Origin: VGJW01 sp035285595
GTDB lineage: Bacteria > Cyanobacteriota > Sericytochromatia > S15B-MN24 > VGJW01
DNA length: 64,000 nt
Reading direction: 5' to 3'
NCBI GenBank assembly: GCA_035285595.1
Contig: JAYKGV010000062.1
Span: 29,009 to 93,008 of the forward strand
A program made the translations under genes and the position numbers. The notes beneath the pieces are model-generated. The model was not told the DNA's origin. It ran no database searches and saw nothing but the letters and a program-made list of their open reading frames with translations. This document shows positions 42,546-50,884 of this stretch, one piece after another; the stretch's first letter is position 1; the number at the start of each line of letters is the position of its first letter.

Positions 42546-43079
42546 TCAGTTGGCCAACGAGGCCTTGCCCACCTCGGCCGCGAGCAACCGGACCTTCTTT
42601 AGCACTTTCAGGCGCGTGCCACTCAAATTCTCGGAAGTGGGGGCCTTGGATAGTGCCAAGACCGCCCGCTCGAGGTTTCTATGAGCCCGCACAAGCTCCG
42701 GATGAGCTTCGCCGGGGTGAGCCCCTCCGACGGGACGCCCCACCTCAGGCTTGCTCAAGGGCATGCGTGCCGACTTTTCGAGTGTGCGCACCAACTCATC
42801 GAGTTCGCGAACGATCGCGGCCTTGCGTCCGCGCAACGGGCCTTGATCCGGAGCGGCGGACAGGGCCCTGCGTGCGCGTCCAAGATCTCTGAGCGCACGG
42901 TGAATGTAAGGCATCCGCCGCCCGGGATGGCCATGTACGGGCTCAGAGGGGTCCAACTGAACGTCAGCCGTAGCGTACGGTGTAGTAGCCGTCGCTACTT
43001 CCTGGGCCGAAGACGGCAAGACATGGGTCAGCGAGACGCCACCGACCAGCGCCATAATGGCGATAACGCGCAGCCGCAT
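42546..43079 (-). CDS. Secreted helical-repeat protein of unknown function
   Basis: A 177-aa product with signal peptide MRLRVIAIMALVGGVSL, cleaved near PSSAQ. The mature part appears to be an internal duplication of a helical hairpin of about 45 residues: IHRALRDLGRARRALSAAP with a following LVRTLEK, and LVRAHRNLERAVLALSKAP with a following LLAAEVGKA. The linker is Gly/Pro/His-rich. The ATG at 43079 is only one base beyond the bcp stop, so bcp and this gene are co-transcribed. It faces the radical SAM gene tail to tail. No family recognised. Confidence 0.72.
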   Translation of the reverse strand: MRLRVIAIMALVGGVSLTHVLPSSAQEVATATTPYATADVQLDPSEPVHGHPGRRMPYIHRALRDLGRARRALSAAPDQGPLRGRKAAIVRELDELVRTLEKSARMPLSKPEVGRPVGGAHPGEAHPELVRAHRNLERAVLALSKAPTSENLSGTRLKVLKKVRLLAAEVGKASLAN

Positions 43080-43080
43080 A

Positions 43081-43557
43081 TCAAGCCTCCTTCCCATGAT
43101 GGGCCATGATTCTAGCCACATGTCCCGTGGCCTTTACCGAGCGGTACACATGGGTCAGGATACCCTGCCCATTGGCCACGAACGTCGATCGGATGACACC
43201 TTCGACCGTCTTTCCATACATCTTCTTCTCGCCAAACGCACCCAGCAGGGACAAGACTCTTCTTTCAGGGTCGCAAAGTAGAGCAAAGGTGAGTCCGTGT
43301 TTGTCGCGAAATCGCTGATGACTGGCCACCGAATCGGGACTGATGCCGACCACGGTCAATCCCAGCCCTGAAGCCTTGGCGTCTCGGAAGTCACACGCCT
43401 GGGTCGTGCATCCCGGGGTGTCATCCTTGGGATAAACGTAAACCACCAATCCACCAGACTGCCGAGCCAACTCGAGCAGGGACGACTCGCATACGTTGCC
43501 TGCCGCATCCAGCCCCGCCAACTTCAAGTCCGGCAGAGCATCTCCCACATCAAGCAT
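43081..43557 (-). CDS. bcp: Thioredoxin-dependent peroxiredoxin, Bcp/PrxQ type
   Basis: Reduces hydrogen peroxide and organic hydroperoxides with electrons from thioredoxin. The 158-aa product starts MLDVGDALPDLKL. Peroxidatic and resolving Cys are five apart in TPGCTTQACDFRD, the PrxQ arrangement on one helix. The GISPDSVASHQRF and KMYGKTVEGVIRSTF blocks are typical. Cytosolic, with no signal. It fits with trxB, which could recycle its thioredoxin. It is followed directly by the secreted repeat protein and preceded by feoB on the same strand, 47 bp away. Confidence 0.95.
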   Translation of the reverse strand: MLDVGDALPDLKLAGLDAAGNVCESSLLELARQSGGLVVYVYPKDDTPGCTTQACDFRDAKASGLGLTVVGISPDSVASHQRFRDKHGLTFALLCDPERRVLSLLGAFGEKKMYGKTVEGVIRSTFVANGQGILTHVYRSVKATGHVARIMAHHGKEA

Positions 43558-43604
43558 TCGCGACTACCCCCCTTGGCATCCTAGCACGACCGTCATGAAT
43601 ATCT

Positions 43605-45524
43605 TCAGGACAGCAGAAAGTGGGCCAGCACAGCCAGTGCGTAAGCCAGCAAATTGAAACCTGCCAGCTGCCCCACCGCAAGCAGAGGCTTTCCCGACTC
43701 GCGCCACGCCACGACGAAAGTGCTGGCACACTGCATCGCCACGATGAAGTACACCAACAGCGCGATACCAGAGGCCATCGTGAACATGGGTGTTCCATCG
43801 GCAAGGTGTGCGGAGGACATGGCCGAAAGCAGGCCTGCCTGAAGACCGTCGCCCTCGGCGGTCACACCCAATGCCAAGGCCAGGGACGCCACGAAGACTT
43901 CTCGTGCCGCAAATGCGGCCAGTAAGGCCACTCCCGCCCTCCAGTCCACGCCCAGTGGCGCGAGCAGAGGATTCATGGCGTGCCCCAGTTGCGCAGCCCA
44001 GGAGCCATGGAGTCTCGCCACGGGGTCCCCACCCGCCACGGGGAAGTAGGTGGTCGCCCAAAGCAGGGCCGCCACCACCGTGATGGGCACCGTCGCCTTG
44101 GCAAGGTAGGAACGTACCTTCCGGATGACATCGCGCACGACCCTGGAGAGGTTTGGCCGACGATAGACCGGCAACTCCATGACGAAGGGCAGCGTCGCGG
44201 ATCGTCGATCCGGCCACCATCTGGACAAGGCTACGGCGATCACGGAAGCAACCAGGAGGCCACCTAGATAAAGGGCGGCCAGTCCAAGGCCCGCGAGCCA
44301 AGGCTTTTCCCGAGGGACAAGGTAAGCGAGCAAGAGGGCATACACCGGCAACCTGGCTGAGCAACTCGAGAGGGGGACGAGCGTCAACGTCAGCAAGCGT
44401 GTCCTGGCATCCGGGATCGTTCGGGTGGCCAACATCGCAGGAATGGCGCACGCAAAGCCTGAGAGCAACGGAACGAAGGAGCGACCCTCAAGACCGAGCA
44501 GGGAGAGAGGGCGATCGGCCATGGTAGCGGCCCGGGCCAGGTAGCCAGATTCTTCGAGCAGCAGGAGGACAAGGAAGAGCAGGGCGATCTGGGGCACGAA
44601 CATCACCACGGATGCGAATCCGGCCACCAAGCCATCTCGAATGAAGTCAGCGACAGGCCCGGCGGGCATCATGGCATAGAGTTCCTGGCCAAGCCTGCCA
44701 AACAAGCCGTCGACCCAGTCCATGGCCGGCTGGGCCATCCAGAACACCGCCGTGAAGACCAAGGTCATGGCTCCGAAGAACACCAAGACTCCCCAGAGAG
44801 GATGAAGCAACCATCGATCGAGCCACTCCAAACGACCACGGGCCAACGCAATATCTTGTAAGGCTCCCTCGACCCGCTTGAGCACAACCTCAGCCATCCG
44901 GTCAGCCTCGCCCCGGATTCGCTCGACCTCTGTGGCATCCCACGAAGGAAGCGGCGAGACCGGCGATTCTCCGGGGGTCACGGTGGACACGGCCAAGGCC
45001 AGGGTCTCCAAGGTCTCGGGTCTCGCGGCATCAACCGGCACAACGGCGACCCCCAGCAACGAGGACAAGCTCTCCACGTCCAAGGCCTGGCCCTGCTGTT
45101 CCAACAGATCGGTCATCGTCAGAGCGACCACATACGGAAGGCCGGCCGCACGGACCTGCAAAGCCAAGTAGAGATGCCTTGCCAGCTGGGTGGCCTCGAG
45201 AACCAGGACGATGACCCGGGCCCCGATTTCCCTCGAGGAGAACAACAGGCGGTGGGTCACGGCCTCGTCGGCCGCCCGAGGCTCCAAAGCAAGGATGCCG
45301 GGTGTGTCGAGTAGTCGCCACCCCCTTCCGAGGCCCGTACCGAGCCACCTTCCCTCCTGAAGGTCAACCGTGGCGCCGGGATAGTTCACGATCCGAGCCC
45401 GGACGCCGGTCAGGGCCTGAAAGAGGGTCGACTTCCCGGCATTGGCAGGTCCTACCAGCAACACCGAGCGCTCGAGACCGAGCTTGACCCCGGGCGTCTC
45501 CCGGCTGATCAAATCATCAGGCAC
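43605..45524 (-). CDS. feoB: Ferrous iron transporter FeoB
   Basis: Inner-membrane Fe(II) importer with an N-terminal G domain, 639 aa. G1 is GPANAGKSTLFQALTG, G2 lies around NYPGATVDLQEG, and G3 is LLDTPG. G4 reads TMTD instead of the usual NxxD, which may weaken guanine specificity. Membrane blocks with the two gate repeats are visible (VPLLSGFACAIPAMLATRTI and LLAAFAAREVFVASLALALG). It overlaps feoA by 16 bp and is transcribed from the Fur-box promoter upstream of feoA. The size is a little below the 770-aa E. coli protein, as in many phyla. Confidence 0.95.
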   Translation of the reverse strand: MPDDLISRETPGVKLGLERSVLLVGPANAGKSTLFQALTGVRARIVNYPGATVDLQEGRWLGTGLGRGWRLLDTPGILALEPRAADEAVTHRLLFSSREIGARVIVLVLEATQLARHLYLALQVRAAGLPYVVALTMTDLLEQQGQALDVESLSSLLGVAVVPVDAARPETLETLALAVSTVTPGESPVSPLPSWDATEVERIRGEADRMAEVVLKRVEGALQDIALARGRLEWLDRWLLHPLWGVLVFFGAMTLVFTAVFWMAQPAMDWVDGLFGRLGQELYAMMPAGPVADFIRDGLVAGFASVVMFVPQIALLFLVLLLLEESGYLARAATMADRPLSLLGLEGRSFVPLLSGFACAIPAMLATRTIPDARTRLLTLTLVPLSSCSARLPVYALLLAYLVPREKPWLAGLGLAALYLGGLLVASVIAVALSRWWPDRRSATLPFVMELPVYRRPNLSRVVRDVIRKVRSYLAKATVPITVVAALLWATTYFPVAGGDPVARLHGSWAAQLGHAMNPLLAPLGVDWRAGVALLAAFAAREVFVASLALALGVTAEGDGLQAGLLSAMSSAHLADGTPMFTMASGIALLVYFIVAMQCASTFVVAWRESGKPLLAVGQLAGFNLLAYALAVLAHFLLS

Positions 45525-45721
45525 GACGCGTCCGCAAGGCGAATGGCAATCCGCGCACCACGAACTTCAACGACCACCGGCCCCCCGAACGGAGCCCTGG
45601 CCAGAAGCCTTACCTTGGCCCCTGCAGTGAAGCCGAGATCCATCAGGTGGCGTACCCGTGCCTCCTGTCCCTGCAGGCCAGCGAGCACGACTTCCTCTCC
45701 TGGGCGAAGACTGGACCACAT
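45509..45721 (-). CDS. feoA: Ferrous iron transport protein FeoA
   Basis: SH3-like partner of FeoB, 70 aa. The family pattern is SSLRPGEEVVLAGL, VRHLMDLGFTAGAKVRLLARAPFGGPVVVEVRGARIAIR. GGAGAG lies nine bases before the ATG. It overlaps feoB by 16 bp, so they are translated together. The promoter with a Fur box is about 60 bp upstream. Confidence 0.95.
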   Translation of the reverse strand: MWSSLRPGEEVVLAGLQGQEARVRHLMDLGFTAGAKVRLLARAPFGGPVVVEVRGARIAIRLADASCLMI

Positions 45722-45774
45722 GACGCCACACTCTCCTCATCGGCCCCGGTGCGGTGGATAGCACGGGGAGATAG

Positions 45775-45804
45775 ATCATCCCTCTAAATGAGAATCATTG
45801 TCAA
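45775..45804 (-). promoter_or_regulatory. Fur-box promoter of feoAB
   Basis: On the minus strand a perfect TTGACA (45804-45799), an 18-nt spacer and GATGAT (45780-45775) form a promoter. A 19-bp element at 45784-45802, CTAAATGAGAATCATTGTC on the plus strand, matches the Fur consensus at 14 of 19 positions. It lies in the spacer and over part of the -35, so iron-loaded Fur would block RNA polymerase. The divergent AhpD-like gene could be affected too. Confidence 0.8.
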
Positions 45805-45876
45805 CAAGGACAATCCCCGATTGCGCGGCACGGCGTACATTGACCTGAACTTACGACCGGGGGAAACTGGCGAGAC

Positions 45877-46434
45877 ATGACTCTCACGTTGGAGGACCTG
45901 CTCGAGGTCCTGCGTCAACAGGTCCCGGACCTATGGCGCAATTGGCAATCGGTGATCGACCGAGAGGATAGCCCGCTGTCGCTGGCTTGTCGCCGTGGTC
46001 TGGTCTTGGCCTGTGCACTGACCCAGCGGGAACCCAGCCTGCTGGGGGTCCTCCTGCAAACCGGAGAAGAATGGCTGTCTCACGAGACGCGCCTCGACGC
46101 GAAGAACGCAGCCAGTCTCATGGCCATGAACAATGTGTTCTATCGATTCCGGCATGAAGTGCCACATCCAGGCTACACCACAAGCTCTGCCCGACTCCGG
46201 ATGACACGTCTGCTCCAACCGGAAGGAAAGAAGATCGATGTCGAACTCTGGGCGACCGCGCTCAGCACTCTAAACGGCTGCGGTGCCTGTACGCGAGCTC
46301 ATGAAGATAAGGCTCGCCAGCTGGGTGCCACGGAAGAACAAGTCCTGGAGGCCATCCGCATCGCGGCCGTCGTGGCAGGTATCAGCGTCGCCCTGTCCGA
46401 CTTGGCTGTCGATCTGCCCGCCGTGCGGAGCTAA
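45877..46434 (+). CDS. AhpD-like / carboxymuconolactone decarboxylase family protein
   Basis: A 185-aa cytosolic all-helical protein of the AhpD-like fold. The active-site motif NGCGACTRAHE (CxxC plus His) sits near residue 135, with the C-terminal ATEEQVLEAIRIAAVVAGISVAL as in AhpD. Such proteins have thiol-dependent peroxidase or reductase-adaptor activity. ATG with GGGGGA 13-18 bases upstream. It is divergent from feoAB, with the Fur-box region between them, so joint iron and oxidative-stress control is plausible. The CTAA at its stop overlaps the convergent small gene by four bases. Confidence 0.9.
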   Translation: MTLTLEDLLEVLRQQVPDLWRNWQSVIDREDSPLSLACRRGLVLACALTQREPSLLGVLLQTGEEWLSHETRLDAKNAASLMAMNNVFYRFRHEVPHPGYTTSSARLRMTRLLQPEGKKIDVELWATALSTLNGCGACTRAHEDKARQLGATEEQVLEAIRIAAVVAGISVALSDLAVDLPAVRS

Positions 46435-46721
46435 GCGGTAGGTCCCGGGTCGGTCACGGCTGACTCGACGTCGGGAAAGCCAACGTCAAAACCTTCCAGA
46501 AGCAAGGCCTCAGCCTCAGTCTTGGCCGCCGGCGTGCCCGGAAAAAGGACCAGCTCGATGCAGTCCGCCTCGAGCCATCGATGCAAGGCAATGCCAACCT
46601 TCATGCCCTTGGCACGCACCTCGTCCCTGAGGGCAGACACGCGCTCGCCAAGGGCCGCAAGCTCCTCAGCGGACCGAAGATTCACCGTCAGACGCAGCAG
46701 CGGTTCGATGGCACGAGGCAC
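46431..46721 (-). CDS. Small protein of unknown function
   Basis: A 96-aa product if translation starts at GTG 46721, which has GGAG nine bases upstream and lies just after the MFS stop (46726-46728). A longer frame to ATG 46817 would overlap the MFS gene by 92 bp and is less likely. The sequence (LRLTVNLRSAEELAALGERVSALRDEVR) suggests a mixed alpha/beta fold with a helical middle. No signal peptide, no cysteine motif and no family recognised. It is probably the last gene of the TRAP-MFS transcript. Confidence 0.55.
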   Translation of the reverse strand: MPRAIEPLLRLTVNLRSAEELAALGERVSALRDEVRAKGMKVGIALHRWLEADCIELVLFPGTPAAKTEAEALLLEGFDVGFPDVESAVTDPGPTA

Positions 46722-46725
46722 GTCA

Positions 46726-48009
46726 TCAAGCTCCAGTAGCTGAAAGACCCTCTCGGGACGGAGCGCCCAGAAGGTCAGCCTTGCTTCCCAAGGCAGGATA
46801 TCGCTGGAAGACGCCACCTGCCAACCAGGCTGCCATCAGAAAAAGCGTGGCTCCCAGGAAAAATGAGACTCCGGGCACGCGCCAAGCCGTCCCCGGGGCA
46901 GTCGCCGTCGCAAATAGACCATTGGCCACCAGGGGGCCCGCGACGCCGGTCAGACTCATGAGGCTCGACAAGGCGCCTTGTAGGCGTCCCTGCTCCTGAG
47001 GGGAGACCTGCATGGACACCAGTGCCTGCAGCGCGGGACCCGAGAGGCCTCCCAATGCAGCCACCGGCAAGATCGCGTACATCATCCATCCTTGAGTAGC
47101 GGAGCCATAAGCGATGAAGACGCACGCCGACCAAGCCAAACCCCAGAGCACCGCACGACGCTCGCCCAAGGCGGGCATGATGCGACGAATGAGAGCGCCC
47201 TGAACAATGGCAGCCGAAAGCCCCACCAGCGCCAAGGCCACCCCATTGTCCCTGGGGCTCCAGCCGAACCTGTAGGTCGTATAGACGACCCAGTTGGACT
47301 GCAGACATTGCTGGGCCAGGCTTGAAAGCAAGAACACAATTACGAGGCCTCGCCCTATCGGCAGATTCCATAGGATGGGCAAGGCTCCCAGCGGATTGAG
47401 GCGAGACCACAAAAATGGACTGCGTCGCTCTTCCGGCAAGGACTCGCGAACGACCAGAAAGCCATACACCGCGTTGACCGCCGCAAGCGCAGCAGCCGCG
47501 TAGAAAGGCACTCGAAGGCCAAAACCGGACAGCAAACCACCAAGAGCAGGTCCGAGGATGAATCCGAGGCCGAAGGCCGCTCCGAGAAGACCGAAGTTCT
47601 TCGATCGATCTTCCGGCTGGCTTAGGTCTGCAATGGCTGTGCTCACGACGGCCAAACTGGCACCCGCGAGTCCGGCCGCGACCCGGGCCGCGAAAAGCAT
47701 ACCCAGACTGGTTGCGGCCGCCATGCCTAGATAACTCAGAGAGGTTCCGGCAAGCGAATAGAGAAGAATGGGCTTACGACCGCGTGCATCGGAGAGCGCT
47801 CCCAGCAGGGGGGCGGCCAGGAACTGCATGAAGGTGAAGGACGCAAACAGATAGCCCACATAGGACGCCTGCACGGAGGCATCTGCCCCGGGTGAAAGCT
47901 CCGCGACCAATCCCGGGGTGATCGGCACGATCAGACCAATCCCCATGATGTCAACCAGCAAGGTGACGAAAAGGAACAGCAAGGGGGAAGGGGACTTACG
48001 CTCCGTCAC
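46726..48009 (-). CDS. MFS efflux transporter, TetA-like (DHA1)
   Basis: Twelve-helix major facilitator protein of 427 aa. The first helix has the DHA1 motif (VTLLVDIMGIGLIVPITPGL). The loop 2-3 motif A is GALSDARGRKPILLYSL. Motif C is GAAFGLGFILGPALGGLLSGFG, the antiporter signature of drug exporters. The relation is to the TetA class, but the substrate is unknown. GTG 48009 overlaps the dctM TGA (GTGA), so it is translated with the TRAP transporter, an unusual partner. Confidence 0.92.
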   Translation of the reverse strand: MTERKSPSPLLFLFVTLLVDIMGIGLIVPITPGLVAELSPGADASVQASYVGYLFASFTFMQFLAAPLLGALSDARGRKPILLYSLAGTSLSYLGMAAATSLGMLFAARVAAGLAGASLAVVSTAIADLSQPEDRSKNFGLLGAAFGLGFILGPALGGLLSGFGLRVPFYAAAALAAVNAVYGFLVVRESLPEERRSPFLWSRLNPLGALPILWNLPIGRGLVIVFLLSSLAQQCLQSNWVVYTTYRFGWSPRDNGVALALVGLSAAIVQGALIRRIMPALGERRAVLWGLAWSACVFIAYGSATQGWMMYAILPVAALGGLSGPALQALVSMQVSPQEQGRLQGALSSLMSLTGVAGPLVANGLFATATAPGTAWRVPGVSFFLGATLFLMAAWLAGGVFQRYPALGSKADLLGAPSREGLSATGA

Positions 48010-49280
48010 GGTTGCAGCACTCCCAGCAACCAGAGCGATATCCCCGGAACGTAAGTCACAAGACCCAAGACCAACAAGGTCACGATCAGGAACGGCACCG
48101 TCGCCTTGTACAGCGCCAGAATCGGCTGGCTGAAGCGGAAGGAGGCCACGAAAAGATTCAAGCCCATCGGCGGCAAGCTGTAGCCAATCTCAAGGTTCAT
48201 CAAGAACACGATGCCGAGATGCACCGGATCGATGTCATAGTTCGCCGCCAAGGGCAGGATCAAGGGGAGCACCACCAAGATGGCAGAGAAGACATCCAGC
48301 AGTGCCGCAACCACCAGCAGAAAGACATTGAGCACCAGCAGGAACGTCAGCTTGTTGGTGATGAAAGGCTCGATGGCCTTGAACAGGTGATCAGGCACCT
48401 CACGGTCCACCAGCAGGTTCGTGAGTCCCAGCGCGGCACCGATGATGATCAAGATGCCGCCCACCAGCACCATGCTCTCGCGTACCACCCGCGGGACGTC
48501 CTTCCGCCAGTGCAAATCTCGGTAGATGAAGACCTCGACGACAAAGACATACAAGGCCATCGTCACGGCAGCCTCGGCAGCGGTCAGGAAACCACCGTAG
48601 ATACCCCCGAAAATGATGAACGGGACGGGGATTTCCCACGCCGCGGCCTTGAGGGCACGCCAAGCTTCTTCCAGTCTGAAGGGCACGCGCTCAACCGGGC
48701 CCTTGCGCCCGAGGATGAAACACAGCACCAGTGCTGCCAAGAGGTCGAGCACACCCGGCACGACCCCCGCGATGAACAGCTTGCTGATGTCCACCTGAGC
48801 CATGACGCCGTAGATGATGATGGGCAGAGAGGGTGGGAACAACAGCCCCCTGCTGCCACCCGTGGTGAGCAGTCCCAGCGCGAACTTCTGGGAGTAGCCC
48901 TCCTGCAACAAGGCAGGCATGAGCAACCCGCCAAGAGCAATGACGGTCACCCCGGAGACTCCGGTGAAGACCGTGAAGAAGGCGCAGGAAAGCAAGGCCA
49001 CGATGGCCACTCCCCCAGGCATCCAACCCACCAGCGCACGCGTGAGATCGATGAGCCGAACGCTGGTCTTGGACTCCGCCATCAGGTAACCCGCGAAGGT
49101 AAAGAGAGGGATGGCGACGAACATAGGCTGCTCGGCGATCTTGAAGATCTCGGTGAACAGAATCGCGGGGTCCTGGCCGTCTGCCATGAACCCAAGCACG
49201 GTCACCAAGGCAAGAATGACGAAGAGAGGTGCCCCCAGGAGGGTCGCGAGCGTAAGGCCTCCGCCGATGATCCAGGTCAC
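48006..49280 (-). CDS. dctM: TRAP transporter large membrane subunit DctM
   Basis: Proton- or sodium-driven membrane subunit, about 12 helices, 424 aa. Typical blocks are VSGVTVIALGGLLMPALL, GGSRGLLFPPSLPIIIYG and NLEIGYSLPPMGLNLFVAS. GTG 49280, with GGGGAA upstream, begins one base after the dctQ stop and fits the family N-terminus; the frame runs on to 49346 inside dctQ. It imports the ligand delivered by DctP. Its stop overlaps the MFS start. Confidence 0.94.
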   Translation of the reverse strand: MTWIIGGGLTLATLLGAPLFVILALVTVLGFMADGQDPAILFTEIFKIAEQPMFVAIPLFTFAGYLMAESKTSVRLIDLTRALVGWMPGGVAIVALLSCAFFTVFTGVSGVTVIALGGLLMPALLQEGYSQKFALGLLTTGGSRGLLFPPSLPIIIYGVMAQVDISKLFIAGVVPGVLDLLAALVLCFILGRKGPVERVPFRLEEAWRALKAAAWEIPVPFIIFGGIYGGFLTAAEAAVTMALYVFVVEVFIYRDLHWRKDVPRVVRESMVLVGGILIIIGAALGLTNLLVDREVPDHLFKAIEPFITNKLTFLLVLNVFLLVVAALLDVFSAILVVLPLILPLAANYDIDPVHLGIVFLMNLEIGYSLPPMGLNLFVASFRFSQPILALYKATVPFLIVTLLVLGLVTYVPGISLWLLGVLQP

Positions 49281-49281
49281 G

Positions 49282-49887
49282 TCAATTCCCCGATCCCCGG
49301 CGAAGGGCAGCTTCGGCTCGAGGGAAACAAAGCAGCAATCCGTCATTCAGGCCCATCAGCGCAAAGCGGAATCCCATGATGGCGAACGCGACGGGAAAGG
49401 CTAGCTGTACCTGAGGCTGGGTGATACCGAAGGCGACGACCTCGCCTCCATGGGCAAGCTCTTCACGCAAATAAGGGATGACCAAAGCCAACAGCCAAAA
49501 ACAGGTACCGGCGGCCAGCAATTGAACGACAACCTCCGCGAGACGCCTGGCCTTGCCCGGCAGAATTCGCACAAGAGCATCCATCGCCAGATGTCGACGC
49601 GCATGGGTGGCCGTCATGGCACCGAACAGTCCTGACAGCAGCACAAGGTGACGAATGAGGCCATCTGCCCAAGCCAGACCGGACTGGAAAAACTCACGAA
49701 GAATGACCTGACTCAGACCAAGCAGGATCATCCCGGCGAGCAACAATCCTAGCACCAGGACCTCGACGCCGAGCAATGCCCGATCCAACCGGAAAAACGG
49801 TTCAAGCAACGGTAGCTCGAGACGAGGCTCCTCGGCAGGCGAGCCGGGACCATCCGTGGCCGTGAGCACCGGGAGCGGACCCGTCAC
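49282..49887 (-). CDS. dctQ: TRAP transporter small membrane subunit DctQ
   Basis: A 201-aa membrane protein with four helices. VEVLVLGLLLAGMILLGLSQVILREFF and WADGLIRHLVLLSGLFGAMTATHARRHLAMD are the DctQ pattern. A Pro/Glu-rich cytoplasmic N-terminus of about 30 residues precedes the first helix. GTG start, four bases after dctP. It forms the membrane complex with DctM. Confidence 0.93.
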   Translation of the reverse strand: MTGPLPVLTATDGPGSPAEEPRLELPLLEPFFRLDRALLGVEVLVLGLLLAGMILLGLSQVILREFFQSGLAWADGLIRHLVLLSGLFGAMTATHARRHLAMDALVRILPGKARRLAEVVVQLLAAGTCFWLLALVIPYLREELAHGGEVVAFGITQPQVQLAFPVAFAIMGFRFALMGLNDGLLLCFPRAEAALRRGSGN

Positions 49888-49891
49888 GAAC

Positions 49892-50884
49892 CTAGCGCCC
49901 CGCAGCCTGCCGGACCTGCCTTAGCAGATCGGCCGGAAACAGCTCGCCCACCAGGCCATCCGCCACCTTGTCAGCCGCCTGCCGGACCCGCTTGCGGTCC
50001 TCCCCGGAGAGGGTTGTCAACTGGACACCTTGGCGCTTCAAGGCCTCGAGCGCCTTGCGGTTGTCCTCACGGCCCTCACGCACTAGCTGTTCACAGTTCC
50101 TGCGGGAGGCCTCTCGGACGATGCGCTGCTGGTCCGGCGTCAAGGCATTCCAAGCCTTACGGGTCACCACGAGTGCTCCCACGGACTGGGTCAACCGAAA
50201 ATCGAGGGCATAACGCACCCTGGAGTTCCATTGCAGCGCGATCAAACCCTGAGGCGAATTGTAGACCCCGTCCACCATGCCTGTCTGTAGCGAAGTCAGG
50301 ACGCTGGTGATCGGCAGGGGAGTGGGCTGAAGCCCGAGCTCACTGAAGATGGCCCCGGCAAGGCGATCGTTCTCCCACATCCACATCCGAGTCCCCTTGA
50401 AATCGGCCAACTTCCGGATGGGCTTGTTGGTGAACACGTGTACGGGACCGACTTCCGCCCATCCGAGCAGGACGTGGTCCTTGGCTTCGAGGCGCGTCGC
50501 CAGCGTGGCTTCAACCCTGGCCGTGACCCGATCCACATCGGCGTCCGAGTCATAAAGCAGAGGCAGCTCGAGAACACGCACCTGCGGCTCGATCTGGCCA
50601 AGCCCCATTCCAGTCAGTGCCGCCCCTTGCAACTGACCACGCCGCATCTTCCGGACCACGTCAGGCTCGTCGCCCATGACCCCGCCACCAATGAATCGCA
50701 TGCGGATGTCCCCGCCTGTCTTTCGCGACACTTCATCGCTGATCCGCTTGAAGGACTGGTCCCACTTGGAACCAGGAGGGGCCAGGAAGGCAATCTTGAG
50801 GGTGCGGGCGGCCAAGGCAGCAGGCGCCTGCAGCATCATCACGCCGCCCAACGCAAAGGCCAGAACTAGACGAGATACGTTCAA
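49892..50884 (-). CDS. dctP: TRAP transporter substrate-binding protein DctP
   Basis: Periplasmic solute receptor, 330 aa, with signal peptide MNVSRLVLAFALGGVMMLQAPAALA. DctP-family features are TLKIAFLAPPGSKWDQSFKRISDEVS, GDIRMRFIGGGVMGDEPDVVRKMRRGQLQGA, the conserved Arg in KGTRMWMWEN, and VYNSPQGLIALQW. It lies in the branch that works with a TAtT subunit. The TTG start has GGAGGT seven bases upstream and overlaps the preceding TGA (TTGA). The ligand may be an organic acid but is not defined. Confidence 0.93.
   Translation of the reverse strand: MNVSRLVLAFALGGVMMLQAPAALAARTLKIAFLAPPGSKWDQSFKRISDEVSRKTGGDIRMRFIGGGVMGDEPDVVRKMRRGQLQGAALTGMGLGQIEPQVRVLELPLLYDSDADVDRVTARVEATLATRLEAKDHVLLGWAEVGPVHVFTNKPIRKLADFKGTRMWMWENDRLAGAIFSELGLQPTPLPITSVLTSLQTGMVDGVYNSPQGLIALQWNSRVRYALDFRLTQSVGALVVTRKAWNALTPDQQRIVREASRRNCEQLVREGREDNRKALEALKRQGVQLTTLSGEDRKRVRQAADKVADGLVGELFPADLLRQVRQAAGR

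Noticed and set aside
46722..46817. Longer N-terminus for the small protein at 46431-46721
   Set aside because: It would overlap the MFS gene by 92 bp, while GTG 46721 has a well-placed GGAG and begins right after the MFS stop.
48012..49379. 455-aa plus-strand open frame opposite dctM
   Set aside because: Antisense shadow of a clear TRAP permease; composition is His/Gln/Glu-rich with no motif.
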